A DNA stretch of 64,000 nucleotides from Prauserella alba (GTDB lineage: Bacteria > Actinomycetota > Actinomycetes > Mycobacteriales > Pseudonocardiaceae). The number at the start of each line of letters is the position of its first letter. The stretch's first letter is position 1. Location: assembly GCF_024171735.1 (NCBI RefSeq), contig NZ_JAMTCH010000005.1, positions 744,001 to 808,000 of the forward strand, in the 5' to 3' direction. Position numbers and translations under genes: made by a program. Shown here piece by piece: positions 10,308 through 19,988 of the stretch. A model generated the notes under the pieces. The model did no database searches. It was not told the origin of the DNA and saw nothing but the letters and a program-made list of their open reading frames with translations.

Positions 10308-10727
10308 GTGCTCATCCCACGCAAGGTCAAGCACCGTAAGCAGCACGCGCCGAAGCGCAAGGGTGCCGCCAAGGGCGGCACGAAGGTCACCTTCGGTGAC
10401 TACGGCATCCAGGCGCTCGAGCACGCCTACGTGACGAACCGGCAGATCGAGTCCGCTCGTATCGCCATGACGCGCCACATCAAGCGTGGCGGGAAGATCT
10501 GGATCAACATCTTCCCGGACCGCCCGCTCACGAAGAAGCCGGCCGAGACCCGTATGGGTTCCGGTAAGGGTTCGCCCGAGTGGTGGGTCGCCAACGTCAA
10601 GCCGGGCCGCGTGATGTTCGAGATGAGCTTTCCGAACGAGGCCGTGGCCCGCGAGGCCATGCGCCGCGCGATCCACAAGTTGCCGATGAAGTGCAGGATC
10701 GTGAGCCGTGAAGGTGGTGAGTTCTGA
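10308..10727 (+). CDS. rplP: 50S ribosomal protein L16 (uL16)
   Basis: L16 (139 aa) contacts the A-site tRNA and organises the peptidyl transferase region. [19 protein letters not shown] and the segment [19 protein letters not shown] are diagnostic. The start is GTG, 3 nt after rpsC. The TGA stop overlaps the rpmC start codon (TGATG). Confidence 0.97.
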   Translation: MLIPRKVKHRKQHAPKRKGAAKGGTKVTFGDYGIQALEHAYVTNRQIESARIAMTRHIKRGGKIWINIFPDRPLTKKPAETRMGSGKGSPEWWVANVKPGRVMFEMSFPNEAVAREAMRRAIHKLPMKCRIVSREGGEF

Positions 10728-10978
10728 TGGCGGCAGCTGGAGTTGCTGCGTCGGAGCTGCGTGAGCTTACTGCGGAAGAGCTCGTGCTGCGTCTGAAGGA
10801 ATCCAAGGAGGAGCTGTTCAACCTCCGGTTCCAGATGGCGACCGGCCAGCTCGACAACAACCGCAGGCTTCGCACGGTCCGCGCGGACATCGCGCGCATC
10901 TACACGGTGATGCGTGAGCGCGAGCTCGGTCTCTCGATCGCGCCTGACGAGACTGACGAGAGTGAAGGTGCCGCATGA
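10727..10978 (+). CDS. rpmC: 50S ribosomal protein L29 (uL29)
   Basis: L29 (83 aa) sits near the tunnel exit beside L23. The helical pair is seen as [20 protein letters not shown] and [19 protein letters not shown]. About eight residues precede the core and an acidic tail follows. The start overlaps the rplP stop, and the stop overlaps rpsQ by 4 bp. Confidence 0.96.
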   Translation: MAAAGVAASELRELTAEELVLRLKESKEELFNLRFQMATGQLDNNRRLRTVRADIARIYTVMRERELGLSIAPDETDESEGAA

Positions 10979-11256
10979 GCGAGCCGGTACAGAAGGCTGA
11001 CTCCGGTCGGAACTACCGGAAGGTCCGTGAGGGCCTGGTCGTGTCCGACAAGATGGACAAGACGATTGTCGTGGAGCTCGAGGACCGCAAGAAGCACCCG
11101 CTGTACGGCAAGGTCATGCGCTCGACCAAGAAGGTCAAGGCGCACGACGAGGAGAACACGGCCGGCGTGGGCGACCGCGTCATCGTGATGGAGACCCGCC
11201 CGCTGTCCGCCACGAAGCGGTACCGGCTGGTCGAGATCCGCGAGAAGGCCAAGTAA
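10975..11256 (+). CDS. rpsQ: 30S ribosomal protein S17 (uS17)
   Basis: S17 (93 aa) is an OB-fold protein of the small-subunit body. [19 protein letters not shown] and the core [19 protein letters not shown] fit the family. The ATG overlaps the rpmC stop (ATGA). It ends the S10 transcription block; an 81-nt spacer precedes rplN. Confidence 0.97.
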   Translation: MSEPVQKADSGRNYRKVREGLVVSDKMDKTIVVELEDRKKHPLYGKVMRSTKKVKAHDEENTAGVGDRVIVMETRPLSATKRYRLVEIREKAK

Positions 11257-11337
11257 TCAGGGGGCGGCAACAGCCCCATTCGTTCCGCCAGGCTCGGCAC
11301 AGAACCCCGAGAACCGGCGCGACATACAGGAGTTGAC

Positions 11338-11706
11338 GTGATCCAGCAGGAGTCGCGACTGCGAGTCGCCGACAACACGGGTGCCAAGGAGATCCTGACC
11401 ATCCGCGTGCTCGGTGGCTCGGGGCGGCGCTACGCGGGCCTCGGCGACGTCATCGTCGCCACCGTCAAGGACGCCATCCCGGGCGCCAATGTGAAGCGTG
11501 GTGACGTCGTCAAGGCGGTCATCGTCCGTACAGCGAAGGAGAGGCGTCGCCCCGACGGCTCCTACATCCGCTTCGACGAGAACGCCGCGGTGCTCATCAA
11601 GAACGACAACGAGCCGCGAGGCACGCGCATCTTCGGACCGGTCGGTCGCGAGCTGCGCGACCGCAAGTTCATGAAGATCATCTCGCTGGCGCCGGAGGTG
11701 CTCTGA
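11338..11706 (+). CDS. rplN: 50S ribosomal protein L14 (uL14)
   Basis: L14 (122 aa) lies at the subunit interface and forms an intersubunit bridge. [20 protein letters not shown] is the standard N-terminus and the protein has its usual length. The GTG start is preceded by CAGGAG about 6 nt upstream. It heads the spc block, with rplX directly following. Confidence 0.98.
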   Translation: MIQQESRLRVADNTGAKEILTIRVLGGSGRRYAGLGDVIVATVKDAIPGANVKRGDVVKAVIVRTAKERRRPDGSYIRFDENAAVLIKNDNEPRGTRIFGPVGRELRDRKFMKIISLAPEVL

Positions 11707-12021
11707 ATGAAGGTCAAGAAGGGCGACACCGTTCTCGTCGTCGCGGGCAAGGACAAGGGTGCGAAGGGCAAGGTCATCAAGGCCGACCCGGAGCGCAGCA
11801 AGGTCCTCGTCGAGGGCGTTAACCGGATCAAGAAGCACACGCGGATCTCGCAGAACCAGCGTGGTGCCGAGTCCGGCGGCATCGTCACGCAGGAGGCCCC
11901 GATCCACGTGTCGAACGTGATGGTCGTGGACTCGGACGGCAACCCGACCCGGGTCGGCTACCGCATCGGCGAGGACGGCAAGAAGGTTCGGATCTCGCGT
12001 AAGACGGGCAAGGACATCTGA
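11707..12021 (+). CDS. rplX: 50S ribosomal protein L24 (uL24)
   Basis: L24 (104 aa) initiates large-subunit assembly through a KOW motif, seen here as [20 protein letters not shown]. It begins at the base after the rplN stop. Its stop shares a base with the rplE ATG (TGATGA), so the run of genes is tightly coupled. Confidence 0.97.
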   Translation: MKVKKGDTVLVVAGKDKGAKGKVIKADPERSKVLVEGVNRIKKHTRISQNQRGAESGGIVTQEAPIHVSNVMVVDSDGNPTRVGYRIGEDGKKVRISRKTGKDI

Positions 12022-12590
12022 TGACGACCGCAGAGACGACATACCCGACCCCGCGGCTCAAGGTCCGCTACCGCGAGGAGATCGCGGGCCAGCTGCGCGC
12101 GGAGTTCGACCTGGCGAACGTGCACCAGATCCCCGGTGTCACGAAGGTCGTCGTGAACATGGGCGTCGGCGACGCCGCCCGCGACAGCAAGCTCATCGAA
12201 GGCGCCGTGCGTGACCTGGCCGCCATCACCGGGCAGAAGCCCGAGGTTCGCAGGGCCCGCAAGTCCATCGCGCAGTTCAAGCTGCGCGAGGGCATGCCGA
12301 TCGGTGCGCGCGTGACGCTTCGCGGCGACCGCATGTGGGAGTTCCTGGACCGGCTGCTGAACATCGCGCTGCCGCGCATCCGCGACTTCCGCGGGCTGTC
12401 GAGCAAGCAGTTCGACGGGCACGGCAACTACACGTTCGGCCTGTCGGAGCAGTCGATGTTCCACGAGATCGACCCCGACTCCATCGACCGCTCGCGCGGC
12501 ATGGACATCACGGTCGTGACCACCGCCAACAACGACGACGAAGGCCGTGCGCTGCTCCGCAAGCTCGGCTTCCCCTTTAAGGAGGCGTGA
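12021..12590 (+). CDS. rplE: 50S ribosomal protein L5 (uL5)
   Basis: L5 (189 aa) binds 5S rRNA and contacts the P-site tRNA. Conserved parts include [35 protein letters not shown] and the C-terminal [20 protein letters not shown]. About ten extra residues precede the core, as is normal in actinobacteria. The rpsN start follows after 3 nt. Confidence 0.97.
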   Translation: MTTAETTYPTPRLKVRYREEIAGQLRAEFDLANVHQIPGVTKVVVNMGVGDAARDSKLIEGAVRDLAAITGQKPEVRRARKSIAQFKLREGMPIGARVTLRGDRMWEFLDRLLNIALPRIRDFRGLSSKQFDGHGNYTFGLSEQSMFHEIDPDSIDRSRGMDITVVTTANNDDEGRALLRKLGFPFKEA

Positions 12591-12593
12591 GCC

Positions 12594-12779
12594 ATGGCTA
12601 AGAAGTCCCTCATCGCCAAGGCCGCTCGGAAGCCGAAGTTCAAGGTGCGGGCCTACACGCGTTGCCAGCGTTGCGGCCGGCCGCACTCGGTCTACCGCAA
12701 GTTCGGCCTCTGCCGTATCTGCCTGCGGGAAATGGCGCACGCGGGACAGCTTCCCGGCGTGAGCAAGTCCAGCTGGTGA
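12594..12779 (+). CDS. rpsN: 30S ribosomal protein S14, zinc-binding type (uS14)
   Basis: This is the short, 61-aa form of S14. Its two CxxC pairs (CQRC and CRIC) coordinate a structural zinc ion. The sequence [20 protein letters not shown] followed by [10 protein letters not shown] is the zinc-type pattern, sometimes named rpsZ. A longer zinc-free paralog, used under zinc limitation in actinobacteria, is not in this window. A small hairpin lies in the spacer before rpsH. Confidence 0.97.
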   Translation: MAKKSLIAKAARKPKFKVRAYTRCQRCGRPHSVYRKFGLCRICLREMAHAGQLPGVSKSSW

Positions 12780-12811
12780 AGGCGCCCCGATAACTCCCAC
12801 TTCGCCACAGG

Positions 12812-12828
12812 CCCCGGCAGTGCCGGGG
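12812..12828 (+). terminator. small hairpin between rpsN and rpsH
   Basis: CCCCGGC and GCCGGGG are perfect 7-bp arms around an AGT loop. The hairpin lies within the 79-nt rpsN-rpsH spacer. It may be a weak attenuator or an RNA-processing site rather than a full terminator, because the operon continues. Confidence 0.4.
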
Positions 12829-12858
12829 AACCAGGGCGAGAAAGGTTGACAGGTCACC

Positions 12859-13257
12859 ATGACGATGACCGACCCGATCGCAGACTTCCTGACACGTCTG
12901 CGGAACGCGAACTCGGCGCACCACGACGAGGTGACGCTCCCGCACTCGAAGATCAAGGAGAACATCTCCGAGATCCTCAAGCGCGAGGGTTACATCGCGA
13001 GCTACCGCACCGAGCCCGGCGAGAAGCACAAGAACCTCGTCGTGAACCTCAAGTTCGGGCCGAACCGTGAGCGCAGCATCGCCGGCCTTCGCCGCGTGTC
13101 GAAGCCGGGTCTGCGTGTGTACGCGAAATCCAACAACCTGCCGAAGGTTCTCGGTGGCCTCGGCGTCGCGATCATCTCGACGTCCGCCGGCCTCCAGACC
13201 GACCGTCAGGCCATGCGCAACGGCGTGGGCGGCGAAGTCCTCGCCTACGTCTGGTAA
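12859..13257 (+). CDS. rpsH: 30S ribosomal protein S8 (uS8)
   Basis: S8 (132 aa) binds the central domain of 16S rRNA. In E. coli it is the spc-operon repressor. [18 protein letters not shown] and the C-terminal [20 protein letters not shown] fit the family. The start codon follows a weak purine-rich site. rplF begins 16 nt after the stop. Confidence 0.98.
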   Translation: MTMTDPIADFLTRLRNANSAHHDEVTLPHSKIKENISEILKREGYIASYRTEPGEKHKNLVVNLKFGPNRERSIAGLRRVSKPGLRVYAKSNNLPKVLGGLGVAIISTSAGLQTDRQAMRNGVGGEVLAYVW

Positions 13258-13273
13258 GGGAGGGGACAAGGCA

Positions 13274-13813
13274 ATGTCACGCATTGGAAAGCTGCCGATC
13301 ACCGTCCCCTCCGGGGTCGAGGTGAACATCGACGGCCAGCACGTGTCGGTGAAGGGCCCGAAGGGCACTCTCGAGCACACCGTGCCGGAGCCGATCGTCG
13401 TCGAGCGCGACGATGACGGCGCGATCGTGGTGAATCGCCCGGACGAGGAGCGTGAGAACCGGTCGCTGCACGGCCTCACGCGGACGCTGGTGAACAACCT
13501 GGTCGTCGGCGTCAGCGAAGGCTACGAGAAGAAGATGGAGATCCACGGGGTCGGTTACCGCGTGCAGGCCAAGGGTTCGGACCTCGAGTTCGCCCTGGGC
13601 TACAGCCACCCGGTGCTGATCAAGGCTCCGGAGGGCATCACGTTCAGCGTGGAGAGCCCGACGAAGTTCTCGGTGGCCGGCATCGACAAGCAGAAGGTCG
13701 GCCAGACCGCTGCGGTCATCCGCAAGCTGCGGCGTCCTGACCCGTACAAGGGCAAGGGCCTGCGCTACGAGGGTGAGCGCATCCGTCGCAAGGTCGGAAA
13801 GACGGGTAAGTGA
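13274..13813 (+). CDS. rplF: 50S ribosomal protein L6 (uL6)
   Basis: L6 (179 aa) lies near the sarcin-ricin loop and the factor-binding site. I chose the ATG at 13274, giving [20 protein letters not shown]. It has a GGGAGGGG site upstream and matches the family, whereas the frame is open further upstream only as a shadow of rpsH. The C-terminal [20 protein letters not shown] is typical. Confidence 0.97.
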   Translation: MSRIGKLPITVPSGVEVNIDGQHVSVKGPKGTLEHTVPEPIVVERDDDGAIVVNRPDEERENRSLHGLTRTLVNNLVVGVSEGYEKKMEIHGVGYRVQAKGSDLEFALGYSHPVLIKAPEGITFSVESPTKFSVAGIDKQKVGQTAAVIRKLRRPDPYKGKGLRYEGERIRRKVGKTGK

Positions 13814-13815
13814 TC

Positions 13816-14214
13816 ATGAGCGAAACGGTTACGAAGCGCAGGCCGATCGGCAAGGACGTCTCGACCCGTCGCCGCGTGAGCAAGGCTCGCCGGCACAACC
13901 GGCTGCGCAAGAAGATCTTCGGCACCGCGGAGCGTCCGCGGCTGTCGGTGAAGCGCTCCTCCCGGCACATCTACGCGCAGCTGATCGACGACGTGGCGGG
14001 CCACACCGTGGCCGCGGCGTCGACGCTCGAGTCCGACGTGGCCGCCGTCGAGGGCGACAAGAAGGCCAAGGCCGCCAAGGTCGGCGAGCTGGTTGCCTCC
14101 CGTGCGAAGAACGCGGGTGTGGAGTCCGCGGTGTTCGACCGGGGCGGCGACGCCTACCACGGCCGGATCGCGGCGCTGGCCGACGCCGCTCGCGAAGCGG
14201 GGTTGGAATTCTGA
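13816..14214 (+). CDS. rplR: 50S ribosomal protein L18 (uL18)
   Basis: L18 (132 aa from this start) brings 5S rRNA to the large subunit. The core [20 protein letters not shown] and the segment [19 protein letters not shown] are diagnostic. I used the ATG at 13816; a GTG two codons earlier, overlapping the rplF stop as GTGA, is equally possible. It is followed by rpsE after 34 nt. Confidence 0.96.
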   Translation: MSETVTKRRPIGKDVSTRRRVSKARRHNRLRKKIFGTAERPRLSVKRSSRHIYAQLIDDVAGHTVAAASTLESDVAAVEGDKKAKAAKVGELVASRAKNAGVESAVFDRGGDAYHGRIAALADAAREAGLEF

Positions 14215-14248
14215 TGGTGAACAAGTTCGAGAACGGAAGGAACGCCTG

Positions 14249-14890
14249 ATGCCGGGACGTACGCGGCAATCCGGCGGCCAGGGCGGGCCCGGCGAGCAGC
14301 AGAACCGCGAGCGCGGTGGCGGCCGGGACCGCAGGGACCGTCGTGACGGTGGCCGTGGCGGGGCGGCCCAGGACAAGAACCCGCACCTCGAGCGCGTTGT
14401 AGCGATCAACCGCGTGGCCAAGGTCGTCAAGGGCGGTCGTCGCTTCAGCTTCACCGCTCTGGTCGTGGTCGGTGACGGCGACGGTCAGGTCGGCGTCGGC
14501 TACGGCAAGGCCAAGGAGGTGCCCTCGGCGATCGCCAAGGGCGTCGAGGAGGCCAAGAAGAACTTCTTCCGCGTGCCCCGCATCGCCGGCACGATCCCGC
14601 ACCCGGTTCAGGGTGAGGACGCCGCCGGTGTGGTGCTGCTCCGTCCGGCCTCCGCCGGTACCGGTGTTATCGCCGGTGGCCCGGTGCGTGCCGTGCTGGA
14701 GTGCGCGGGTGTGCACGACGTGCTGTCGAAGTCGCTGGGCAGCGACAACGCGATCAACATCGTGCACGCGACCGTGGCGGCGCTGAAGGGTCTGTCCCGT
14801 CCGGAAGAGGTGGCGGCCCGTCGCGGTCTGCCGCTCGAGGACGTCGCGCCGGCGCGCATGCTGCGTCAGCGTGCGGGTCAGGAGGTCTGA
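14249..14890 (+). CDS. rpsE: 30S ribosomal protein S5 (uS5)
   Basis: S5 (213 aa) helps decoding fidelity and sits with S4 at the mRNA entry. The ATG at 14249 has GGAAGG 8 nt upstream, so I preferred it to earlier in-frame starts. The first 45 or so residues are a Gly/Arg/Asp-rich disordered extension common in actinobacteria. The S5 core follows: [20 protein letters not shown], then [20 protein letters not shown]. Confidence 0.97.
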   Translation: MPGRTRQSGGQGGPGEQQNRERGGGRDRRDRRDGGRGGAAQDKNPHLERVVAINRVAKVVKGGRRFSFTALVVVGDGDGQVGVGYGKAKEVPSAIAKGVEEAKKNFFRVPRIAGTIPHPVQGEDAAGVVLLRPASAGTGVIAGGPVRAVLECAGVHDVLSKSLGSDNAINIVHATVAALKGLSRPEEVAARRGLPLEDVAPARMLRQRAGQEV

Positions 14891-14891
14891 G

Positions 14892-15077
14892 ATGGCGCAG
14901 CTGAAGGTCACCCAGATCAAGGGCACGATCGGCACTCGGCAGAGCCACCGGGACACCCTGCGTACCCTGGGACTGCGGAAGATCCGCCAGTCCGTGGTGC
15001 GTGAGGACACTCCCGACGTTCGCGGCCTGGTCCGGACGGTGCGGCACCTGGTGAGCGTGGAGGAGGTCAACTCATGA
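14892..15077 (+). CDS. rpmD: 50S ribosomal protein L30 (uL30)
   Basis: L30 (61 aa) is a small large-subunit protein with an alpha-beta fold. [20 protein letters not shown] and the segment [20 protein letters not shown] are characteristic. The ATG directly follows the rpsE TGA. Its stop overlaps rplO by 4 bp. Confidence 0.97.
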   Translation: MAQLKVTQIKGTIGTRQSHRDTLRTLGLRKIRQSVVREDTPDVRGLVRTVRHLVSVEEVNS

Positions 15078-15517
15078 CCATCAAGATCCATGACCTGAAG
15101 CCCGCACCCGGCGCCAAGCGCGAGAAGATGCGCGTCGGCCGTGGTGAGGGTTCGAAGGGCAAGACCGCCGGTCGCGGTACGAAGGGCACCAAGGCCCGGA
15201 AGAACGTGCCCGCCGGCTTCGAGGGTGGGCAGATGCCCATCCAGATGCGGCTCCCGAAGCTGCGCGGCTTCAAGAACCGCTTCCGTACCGAGTACCAGCC
15301 GGTGAACGTGGGCGACATCGCCCGCGTGTTCGCCGACGGCGGCGCGGTGAGCAAGGACGCTCTCGTCGAGAACGGCCTGGTTCGCAAGGGCCACCTCGTG
15401 AAGGTGCTCGGCAACGGTGACGTCGACGGCGTCAAGCTCGAGGTTTCGGCTGACGCGTTCTCCAAGAGTGCGAAGGAGAAGCTCGAGGCGGCGGGTGGCT
15501 CGGCCACCACGCTCTGA
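15074..15517 (+). CDS. rplO: 50S ribosomal protein L15 (uL15)
   Basis: L15 (147 aa) is a late-assembly protein with a long glycine-rich N-terminal arm. This is seen here as [20 protein letters not shown], followed by a [17 protein letters not shown] run. The ATG overlaps the rpmD stop (ATGA). A strong 16-bp hairpin 18 nt after the stop ends the S10/spc transcription unit, which separates secY from it. Confidence 0.97.
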   Translation: MTIKIHDLKPAPGAKREKMRVGRGEGSKGKTAGRGTKGTKARKNVPAGFEGGQMPIQMRLPKLRGFKNRFRTEYQPVNVGDIARVFADGGAVSKDALVENGLVRKGHLVKVLGNGDVDGVKLEVSADAFSKSAKEKLEAAGGSATTL

Positions 15518-15935
15518 CGCTCGAAGATTCGCGGCAGCGGCCCGTCCGGCGACAGCCGGGCGGGCCGCTGTGCGTGTGACGGGCTCGGCGGGCGAGAGGC
15601 GCGCACGGCCGGCACCCTCGCGGGACGGCGTCACCCGGGGTGCGGCCGGGGTGCGGTGTGGGGCGCGTGAAGCCACGGGTGTGGTGTTCGTCGCGTCGGC
15701 GGGGACGGGTGGGGTGCCTGCGCAACTTCCGTAGGTAGCCTGCGGTCAGTTAGGCAACTCGCTGAATCGCCAGCCTGAGCGGCTGTTAGAGTCGTCGAGG
15801 CGCCTGGGGACGTCCCGTGTCTTCAAGCGTCCGTCTGGCCAGCCCGCCAGCGAAGTGAGTCGTCCCGCCGGCGTCCGAGACCGTCGGCCAAGCCGTTCGC
15901 CGGAATCGCCGGCGACGCCTGAGGAGGTCCCCCGC
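15518..15935 (+). other. rplO-secY intergenic region
   Basis: These 418 bases hold a strong terminator near the left end and no convincing gene. The rest should carry the secY promoter. A TAGAGT at about 15787 could serve as a -10 box but has no clear partner. The secY ribosome binding site is GAGGAGGT at 15921-15928. Confidence 0.55.
15535..15570 (+). terminator. strong hairpin terminator after rplO
   Basis: A 16-bp stem pairs 15535-15550 with 15555-15570 around a GACA loop. It has a single U-G wobble and very high G/C content. It begins 18 nt after the rplO stop and has no T tract. This probably ends the ribosomal protein transcript before the secY operon. Confidence 0.75.
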
Positions 15936-17243
15936 GTGCTCAGCGCCTTCCGCTCGGCTCTTGCCACGCCGGACCTGCGCAAGAAGATCCTGTTCACGTT
16001 GATGATCGTGGCCGTGTACCGGCTCGGAGCGGTCATTCCAGCGCCTGGCGTCTCGTACATGAGCGTTCAGGCTTGTCAGGCGCAGGTCGAGGGTCAGAGT
16101 TTCTTCACGCTGCTGAACCTGTTCAGCGGCGGTGCGCTCCTTCAGCTCTCCATCTTCGCGACGGGCATCATGCCGTACATCACGGCGAGCATCATCGTGC
16201 AGCTGCTCACGGTGGTCATCCCGCACTTCGAGGAGCTGAAGAAGGAGGGCCAGTCCGGTCAGGGCAAGCTGACGCAGTACACGCGCTACCTGACGATCGC
16301 GCTGGCCATCCTGCAGGCCACCGGTGTGATCGCGCTGGCAGAGCGCGGCGGGATGTTCCCGAACTGCACCGAGTCGATCTTCCCGGACAGTAGCGTCGTC
16401 ACGATGGCCATCACGGTCCTGACGATGACCGCCGGCACGGCCATGATGATGTGGCTCGGCGAGCTGATCACCGAACGCGGTGTCGGCAACGGTATGTCGC
16501 TGCTGATCTTCCTGAACATCGCGGCGCAGATCCCGGCCGAGGGCGCCAACATCCTGAACCAGAACTCGCCGGCGGTGTTCGCGTTCGTCTGCCTGCTGGC
16601 GCTGGTCATCATCGCGAGCGTCGTCTTCGTCGAGCAGGGGCAGCGCCGGATCCCGGTGCAGTACGCCAAGCGCATGGTCGGCAGGCGGATGTACGGGGGC
16701 ACGTCGACCTACCTGCCGATCAAGGTCAACCAGGCCGGTGTCATTCCGGTGATCTTCGGCTCGTCGCTGCTGTACCTGCCGGACCTGTTGGTGAACCTCA
16801 CCGGCGACCCGCAGAACCCGGGCGGCTTCACGCAGTTCATCCAGACGTACCTGAGTGATCAGAGCAGCTGGCTGCACATGCTGCTGTACTTCGCTCTGAT
16901 CATCTTCTTCACGTACTTCTACATCACGATCACCTTCAACGTTGACGATCGCGCCGAGGAGATGAAGAAGTTCGGCGGTTTCATCCCGGGTATCCGTCCG
17001 GGTAGGCCGACCGCCGAGTACTTGCGCTTCGTGCTGAGCAGGATCACGTTGCCCGGATCGATCTACCTTGGCATCGTGGCAATCCTGCCGAACTTCTTCC
17101 TGTCCCTCACCGGCGAAGGCCAGAACCAGAACTTCCCGCTCGGCGGCACGGCGGTTCTGATCATGGTCGGTGTCGGGCTGGACACGGTGAAGCAGATCGA
17201 AAGCCAGCTCATGCAGCGCAACTACGAAGGGTTCCTCCGATGA
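15936..17243 (+). CDS. secY: preprotein translocase subunit SecY
   Basis: SecY (435 aa) forms the protein-conducting channel of the Sec system in the cytoplasmic membrane. Ten hydrophobic segments are recognisable, starting with [20 protein letters not shown]. The conserved cytoplasmic loop contains [13 protein letters not shown] and the segment [20 protein letters not shown] is present. I chose the GTG at 15936 ([18 protein letters not shown]), which has GAGGAGGT 8 nt upstream; the open frame before it lacks family similarity. The stop overlaps adk by 4 bp, forming a secY-adk-map operon. Confidence 0.98.
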   Translation: MLSAFRSALATPDLRKKILFTLMIVAVYRLGAVIPAPGVSYMSVQACQAQVEGQSFFTLLNLFSGGALLQLSIFATGIMPYITASIIVQLLTVVIPHFEELKKEGQSGQGKLTQYTRYLTIALAILQATGVIALAERGGMFPNCTESIFPDSSVVTMAITVLTMTAGTAMMMWLGELITERGVGNGMSLLIFLNIAAQIPAEGANILNQNSPAVFAFVCLLALVIIASVVFVEQGQRRIPVQYAKRMVGRRMYGGTSTYLPIKVNQAGVIPVIFGSSLLYLPDLLVNLTGDPQNPGGFTQFIQTYLSDQSSWLHMLLYFALIIFFTYFYITITFNVDDRAEEMKKFGGFIPGIRPGRPTAEYLRFVLSRITLPGSIYLGIVAILPNFFLSLTGEGQNQNFPLGGTAVLIMVGVGLDTVKQIESQLMQRNYEGFLR

Positions 17244-17794
17244 CGCGTGTGCTCCTTGTGGGTCCTCCCGGAGCGGGCAAGGGGACGCAAGCGGTCTCTC
17301 TCTCCGAGCGACTGGGCGTCCCGCACATCTCGACAGGTGATCTGTTCCGCGCCAATGTCGGCAACGAGACCCCGCTGGGTCTCGAGGCGAAGCGGTACAT
17401 GGACGCCGGCGAGCTCGTCCCCGACTCGGTGACCAACGAGATGGTGCGCGAACGTCTGGATGAGCCGGATGCGAAGGCCGGATTCCTGCTGGACGGTTTC
17501 CCGCGCAACACCAAGCAGGCCGACGTGCTGGGCGAGATGCTCGGGGCGCAGAACACGGCCCTGGACAACGTCATCGAGCTCAAGGTCAGCGAGGACGAAC
17601 TGGTCGAGCGACTGCTCGCCCGCGGCCGCAGCGACGACACCGAGGAGATCATCCGCCGTCGCCAGGAGGTCTACCGGCAGGAGACGGCTCCACTGCTCGA
17701 GTACTACGCCGACATCCTGGTGACCGTGAACGGCATCGGTGATGTCGACGAGGTTTCGCAGCGCGTGCTGGACGCGCTCGGCAAGAGCTCGTGA
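17240..17794 (+). CDS. adk: adenylate kinase
   Basis: Adenylate kinase (184 aa) interconverts ATP plus AMP and two ADP. The P-loop is GPPGAGKGT (about residues 8-16), followed by the AMP-binding segments STGDLFR and DGFPRN. The LID region is short ([15 protein letters not shown]) and lacks the zinc-binding Cys residues of longer forms, as in mycobacterial Adk. The gene is coupled to secY by ATGA and to map by GTGA. Confidence 0.98.
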   Translation: MTRVLLVGPPGAGKGTQAVSLSERLGVPHISTGDLFRANVGNETPLGLEAKRYMDAGELVPDSVTNEMVRERLDEPDAKAGFLLDGFPRNTKQADVLGEMLGAQNTALDNVIELKVSEDELVERLLARGRSDDTEEIIRRRQEVYRQETAPLLEYYADILVTVNGIGDVDEVSQRVLDALGKSS

Positions 17795-18624
17795 ATCTGC
17801 TCGGCCTGCGGATGCCGCGGTGGATGCGCCGCGGCGGTTCGATCGAGGCGAAGTCGCGTGGTGAGCTGGAGGCCATGCGCGCGGCGGGTCTTATCGTGTC
17901 GCGCACTCTGGCCGCCGTCACGGATGCGGCCAAGCCGGGCGTGAGCACGCTCGAACTCGACGCACTGGCCGAGCAACTGATCCGGGACGCCGATGCGGTG
18001 CCCTCGTTCAAGGGCTATCACGGGTTCCCGGGGTCGATCTGCGCGTCGGTGAACGACCAGATCGTGCACGGCATCCCGTCGTCGGAGCTGGTCCTCGCGG
18101 ATGGCGACCTGCTGTCGGTCGACTGCGGCGCCATCCTCGAGGGCTGGCACGGCGATTCGGCCGTGACGATCTCCGTCGGTGACGTGAGCGAGCCCGATCG
18201 GAAGCTGTCGGCGGCGACGAAGTCCGCGATGCAGGCCGGGATCGACGCGGCCCTGCTCGGGGCGCGGCTCACCGACATCTCCCACGCCATCGAGATGGAA
18301 GCCTTGCGCAGGATTCTCGAGGACGACATCGAGTACGGCATGATCGAGGAGTACGGCGGTCACGGCATCGGCCGCGAGATGCACATGGAGCCGTTCCTGC
18401 CGAACCTCGGGAAGCCGGGCCGCGGGCCCGAGCTGCGCCCCGGGGTGACCCTGGCGATCGAGCCCATGTTGACCGGCGGTTCCAGCGGTACGGTGGAGCT
18501 CGACGACGGGTGGACCGTCATCACCGACGACGGTTCTCGCGCGGCCCACTGGGAGCACACCGTGGCGGTCACCGAGGAAGGTCCGTGGGTGCTCACCGCC
18601 CCGGAGGCGGACCCGGCCGAATAG
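17791..18624 (+). CDS. map: type I methionine aminopeptidase
   Basis: This 277-aa metalloprotease removes the initiator methionine from new proteins. The dinuclear metal ligands appear in order: DCG (in [19 protein letters not shown]), the second Asp of that block, His in [10 protein letters not shown], Glu in LAIEPML and Glu in WEHTVAV. The conserved substrate-side segment [20 protein letters not shown] is present. The GTG start overlaps the adk stop. About 25 basic residues precede the catalytic core. Confidence 0.97.
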   Translation: MNLLGLRMPRWMRRGGSIEAKSRGELEAMRAAGLIVSRTLAAVTDAAKPGVSTLELDALAEQLIRDADAVPSFKGYHGFPGSICASVNDQIVHGIPSSELVLADGDLLSVDCGAILEGWHGDSAVTISVGDVSEPDRKLSAATKSAMQAGIDAALLGARLTDISHAIEMEALRRILEDDIEYGMIEEYGGHGIGREMHMEPFLPNLGKPGRGPELRPGVTLAIEPMLTGGSSGTVELDDGWTVITDDGSRAAHWEHTVAVTEEGPWVLTAPEADPAE

Positions 18625-18949
18625 GCGGGCCGCTGCGTCGTCGCAGCCGAACGGCCGAGGGTCGAACGGCGGATATCCAGTATCCCCCGTGTGGGCGAGG
18701 CATCACTCACGCGGCGCACACACGCCGCACGCATCTATCACAACCGGCCCCGGTTTGGGAGCCGTGACACGAGGTGCGTAGACTGTACAGCTGGCGTGCC
18801 TTCCATGCTGTTCTCCGAAGCCCGTTCGGGGCAGGTGTGGATTCCCGGAACCGGAATCCGCCCGGCCAGTCGATGTGTTCGGACGCAGGGTGGAGTGCGC
18901 GTCAGTCCAGGTAGCACCATCGCTCAACCAATCACGAATTGCGGAGTAC
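18625..18949 (+). other. map-infA intergenic region
   Basis: No gene is seen in these 325 bases. A 6-bp hairpin (GCTGCG, TCGT loop, CGCAGC) at 18632-18647 lies just after map and may be a weak terminator. The rest is a leader of about 160 nt between a promoter-like pair near 18755-18784 and the infA start. Confidence 0.5.
18755..18784 (+). promoter_or_regulatory. possible promoter for infA and the alpha operon
   Basis: TTGGGA at 18755-18760 and TAGACT at 18779-18784 are separated by 18 nt and resemble a housekeeping sigma-factor promoter. It lies 165 nt before infA. This is assigned by eye only. Confidence 0.4.
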
Positions 18950-19171
18950 ATGGCGAAGAAAGACGGGGCCATCGAGGTAGAAGGCCGCGTGATCGAGCCG
19001 CTCCCCAACGCGATGTTCCGTGTCGAGTTGGAGAACGGCCACAAGGTCCTGGCCCACATCAGCGGCAAGATGCGGCAGCACTACATCCGCATCCTGCCTG
19101 AGGACAAGGTGGTTGTGGAGCTGTCGCCCTACGACCTGTCTCGTGGTCGCATCGTCTACCGCTACAAGTGA
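18950..19171 (+). CDS. infA: translation initiation factor IF-1
   Basis: IF-1 (73 aa) is a single OB-fold protein that binds the A site during initiation. The ATG at 18950 gives [20 protein letters not shown], and the core [20 protein letters not shown] is conserved. The longer open frame upstream is leader sequence. It is followed by rpmJ, the normal order in actinobacteria. Confidence 0.98.
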   Translation: MAKKDGAIEVEGRVIEPLPNAMFRVELENGHKVLAHISGKMRQHYIRILPEDKVVVELSPYDLSRGRIVYRYK

Positions 19172-19250
19172 TCACGGAGGGCGTGGCGGATGCCTGAGGT
19201 GCCCTACCCGGTAGGGCGCGCGGTTATTCGACACGACGAAAGCAGGAGAC

Positions 19251-19364
19251 GTGAAGGTCAAGCCGAGCGTCAAGCGAATCTGCGACAAGTGCCAGGTGGT
19301 CCGGCGGCACGGCCGGATCATGGTGATCTGCGACAACCTGCGGCACAAGCAGCGGCAGGGCTGA
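19251..19364 (+). CDS. rpmJ: 50S ribosomal protein L36 (bL36), zinc-binding type
   Basis: This 37-aa protein begins [20 protein letters not shown] and continues [17 protein letters not shown]. Cys11, Cys14, Cys27 and His32 form the zinc site of the standard L36. The GTG start has CAGGAG 5 nt upstream. It is short but unmistakable, and sits between infA and rpsM as expected. Confidence 0.97.
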   Translation: MKVKPSVKRICDKCQVVRRHGRIMVICDNLRHKQRQG

Positions 19365-19461
19365 GCAGCTCGTCCACTTGTCGACAGTGACCTGACACTG
19401 TGACACCAGAGCACTGGCACATCACAAGAGAACTGTGACAGCCACAGCCTCCCCGAACCTG

Positions 19462-19488
19462 CCCTGACCGGCGACGAGCCGGACAGGG
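19462..19488 (+). promoter_or_regulatory. rpsM leader hairpin 1
   Basis: CCCTG-A-CCGGC pairs with GCCGG-A-CAGGG around a GACGA loop. That makes ten base pairs with one A-A mismatch in the middle. It lies about 100 nt after rpmJ and 120 nt before rpsM. It may be a terminator, attenuator or protein-binding leader of the alpha operon. Confidence 0.45.
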
Positions 19489-19521
19489 CCGACCTCCGGA
19501 CTTCAGGCCGGGGCCGGGACA

Positions 19522-19541
19522 CCGCCCGCGAGAGCGGGTGG
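19522..19541 (+). promoter_or_regulatory. rpsM leader hairpin 2 with GNRA-type loop
   Basis: CCGCCCGC pairs with GCGGGTGG around a GAGA tetraloop, giving an 8-bp stem with one G-U pair. GNRA loops are stabilising and often take part in RNA contacts. It lies 70 nt before rpsM, next to the first leader hairpin. Confidence 0.4.
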
Positions 19542-19610
19542 AGACGCGAGTCGTCCCGGAAGTGGTCGGGGAGCAGACCTGAAGACGAATCAGAAGGAGC
19601 ACAAGCGCCA

Positions 19611-19988
19611 ATGGCACGACTCGCTGGCGTCGATCTCCCCCGCGAGAAGCGGCTGGAGATCGCGCTGACCTATATCTACGGCATCGGCCGTACCAGCGCC
19701 AGGCAGATCGCCGTCGCGACGGAACTGAACCCGGACACCCGGGTCAAGGACCTCGGCGACGACGACCTGGTGAAGCTGCGTGACCACATCGAAGAGAACT
19801 TCAGGGTCGAGGGTGACCTCCGCCGCGAGGTGAACGCCGACATTCGCCGGAAGATCGAGATCGGGTGCTACGAGGGTCTCCGCTGGCGCCGTGGCCTGCC
19901 GGTCCGCGGCCAGCGCACGAAGACCAACGCGCGTACGCGCAAGGGCCCGAAGAAGACGGTCGCCGGCAAGAAGAAGGCGGGCCGCTGA
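19611..19988 (+). CDS. rpsM: 30S ribosomal protein S13 (uS13)
   Basis: S13 (125 aa) contacts the P-site tRNA and bridges to the large subunit. [33 protein letters not shown] and the basic C-terminus with [17 protein letters not shown] are diagnostic. Its TGA overlaps the ATG of an unrecognised 63-aa ORF (ATGA), which separates it from rpsK. Confidence 0.98.
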   Translation: MARLAGVDLPREKRLEIALTYIYGIGRTSARQIAVATELNPDTRVKDLGDDDLVKLRDHIEENFRVEGDLRREVNADIRRKIEIGCYEGLRWRRGLPVRGQRTKTNARTRKGPKKTVAGKKKAGR

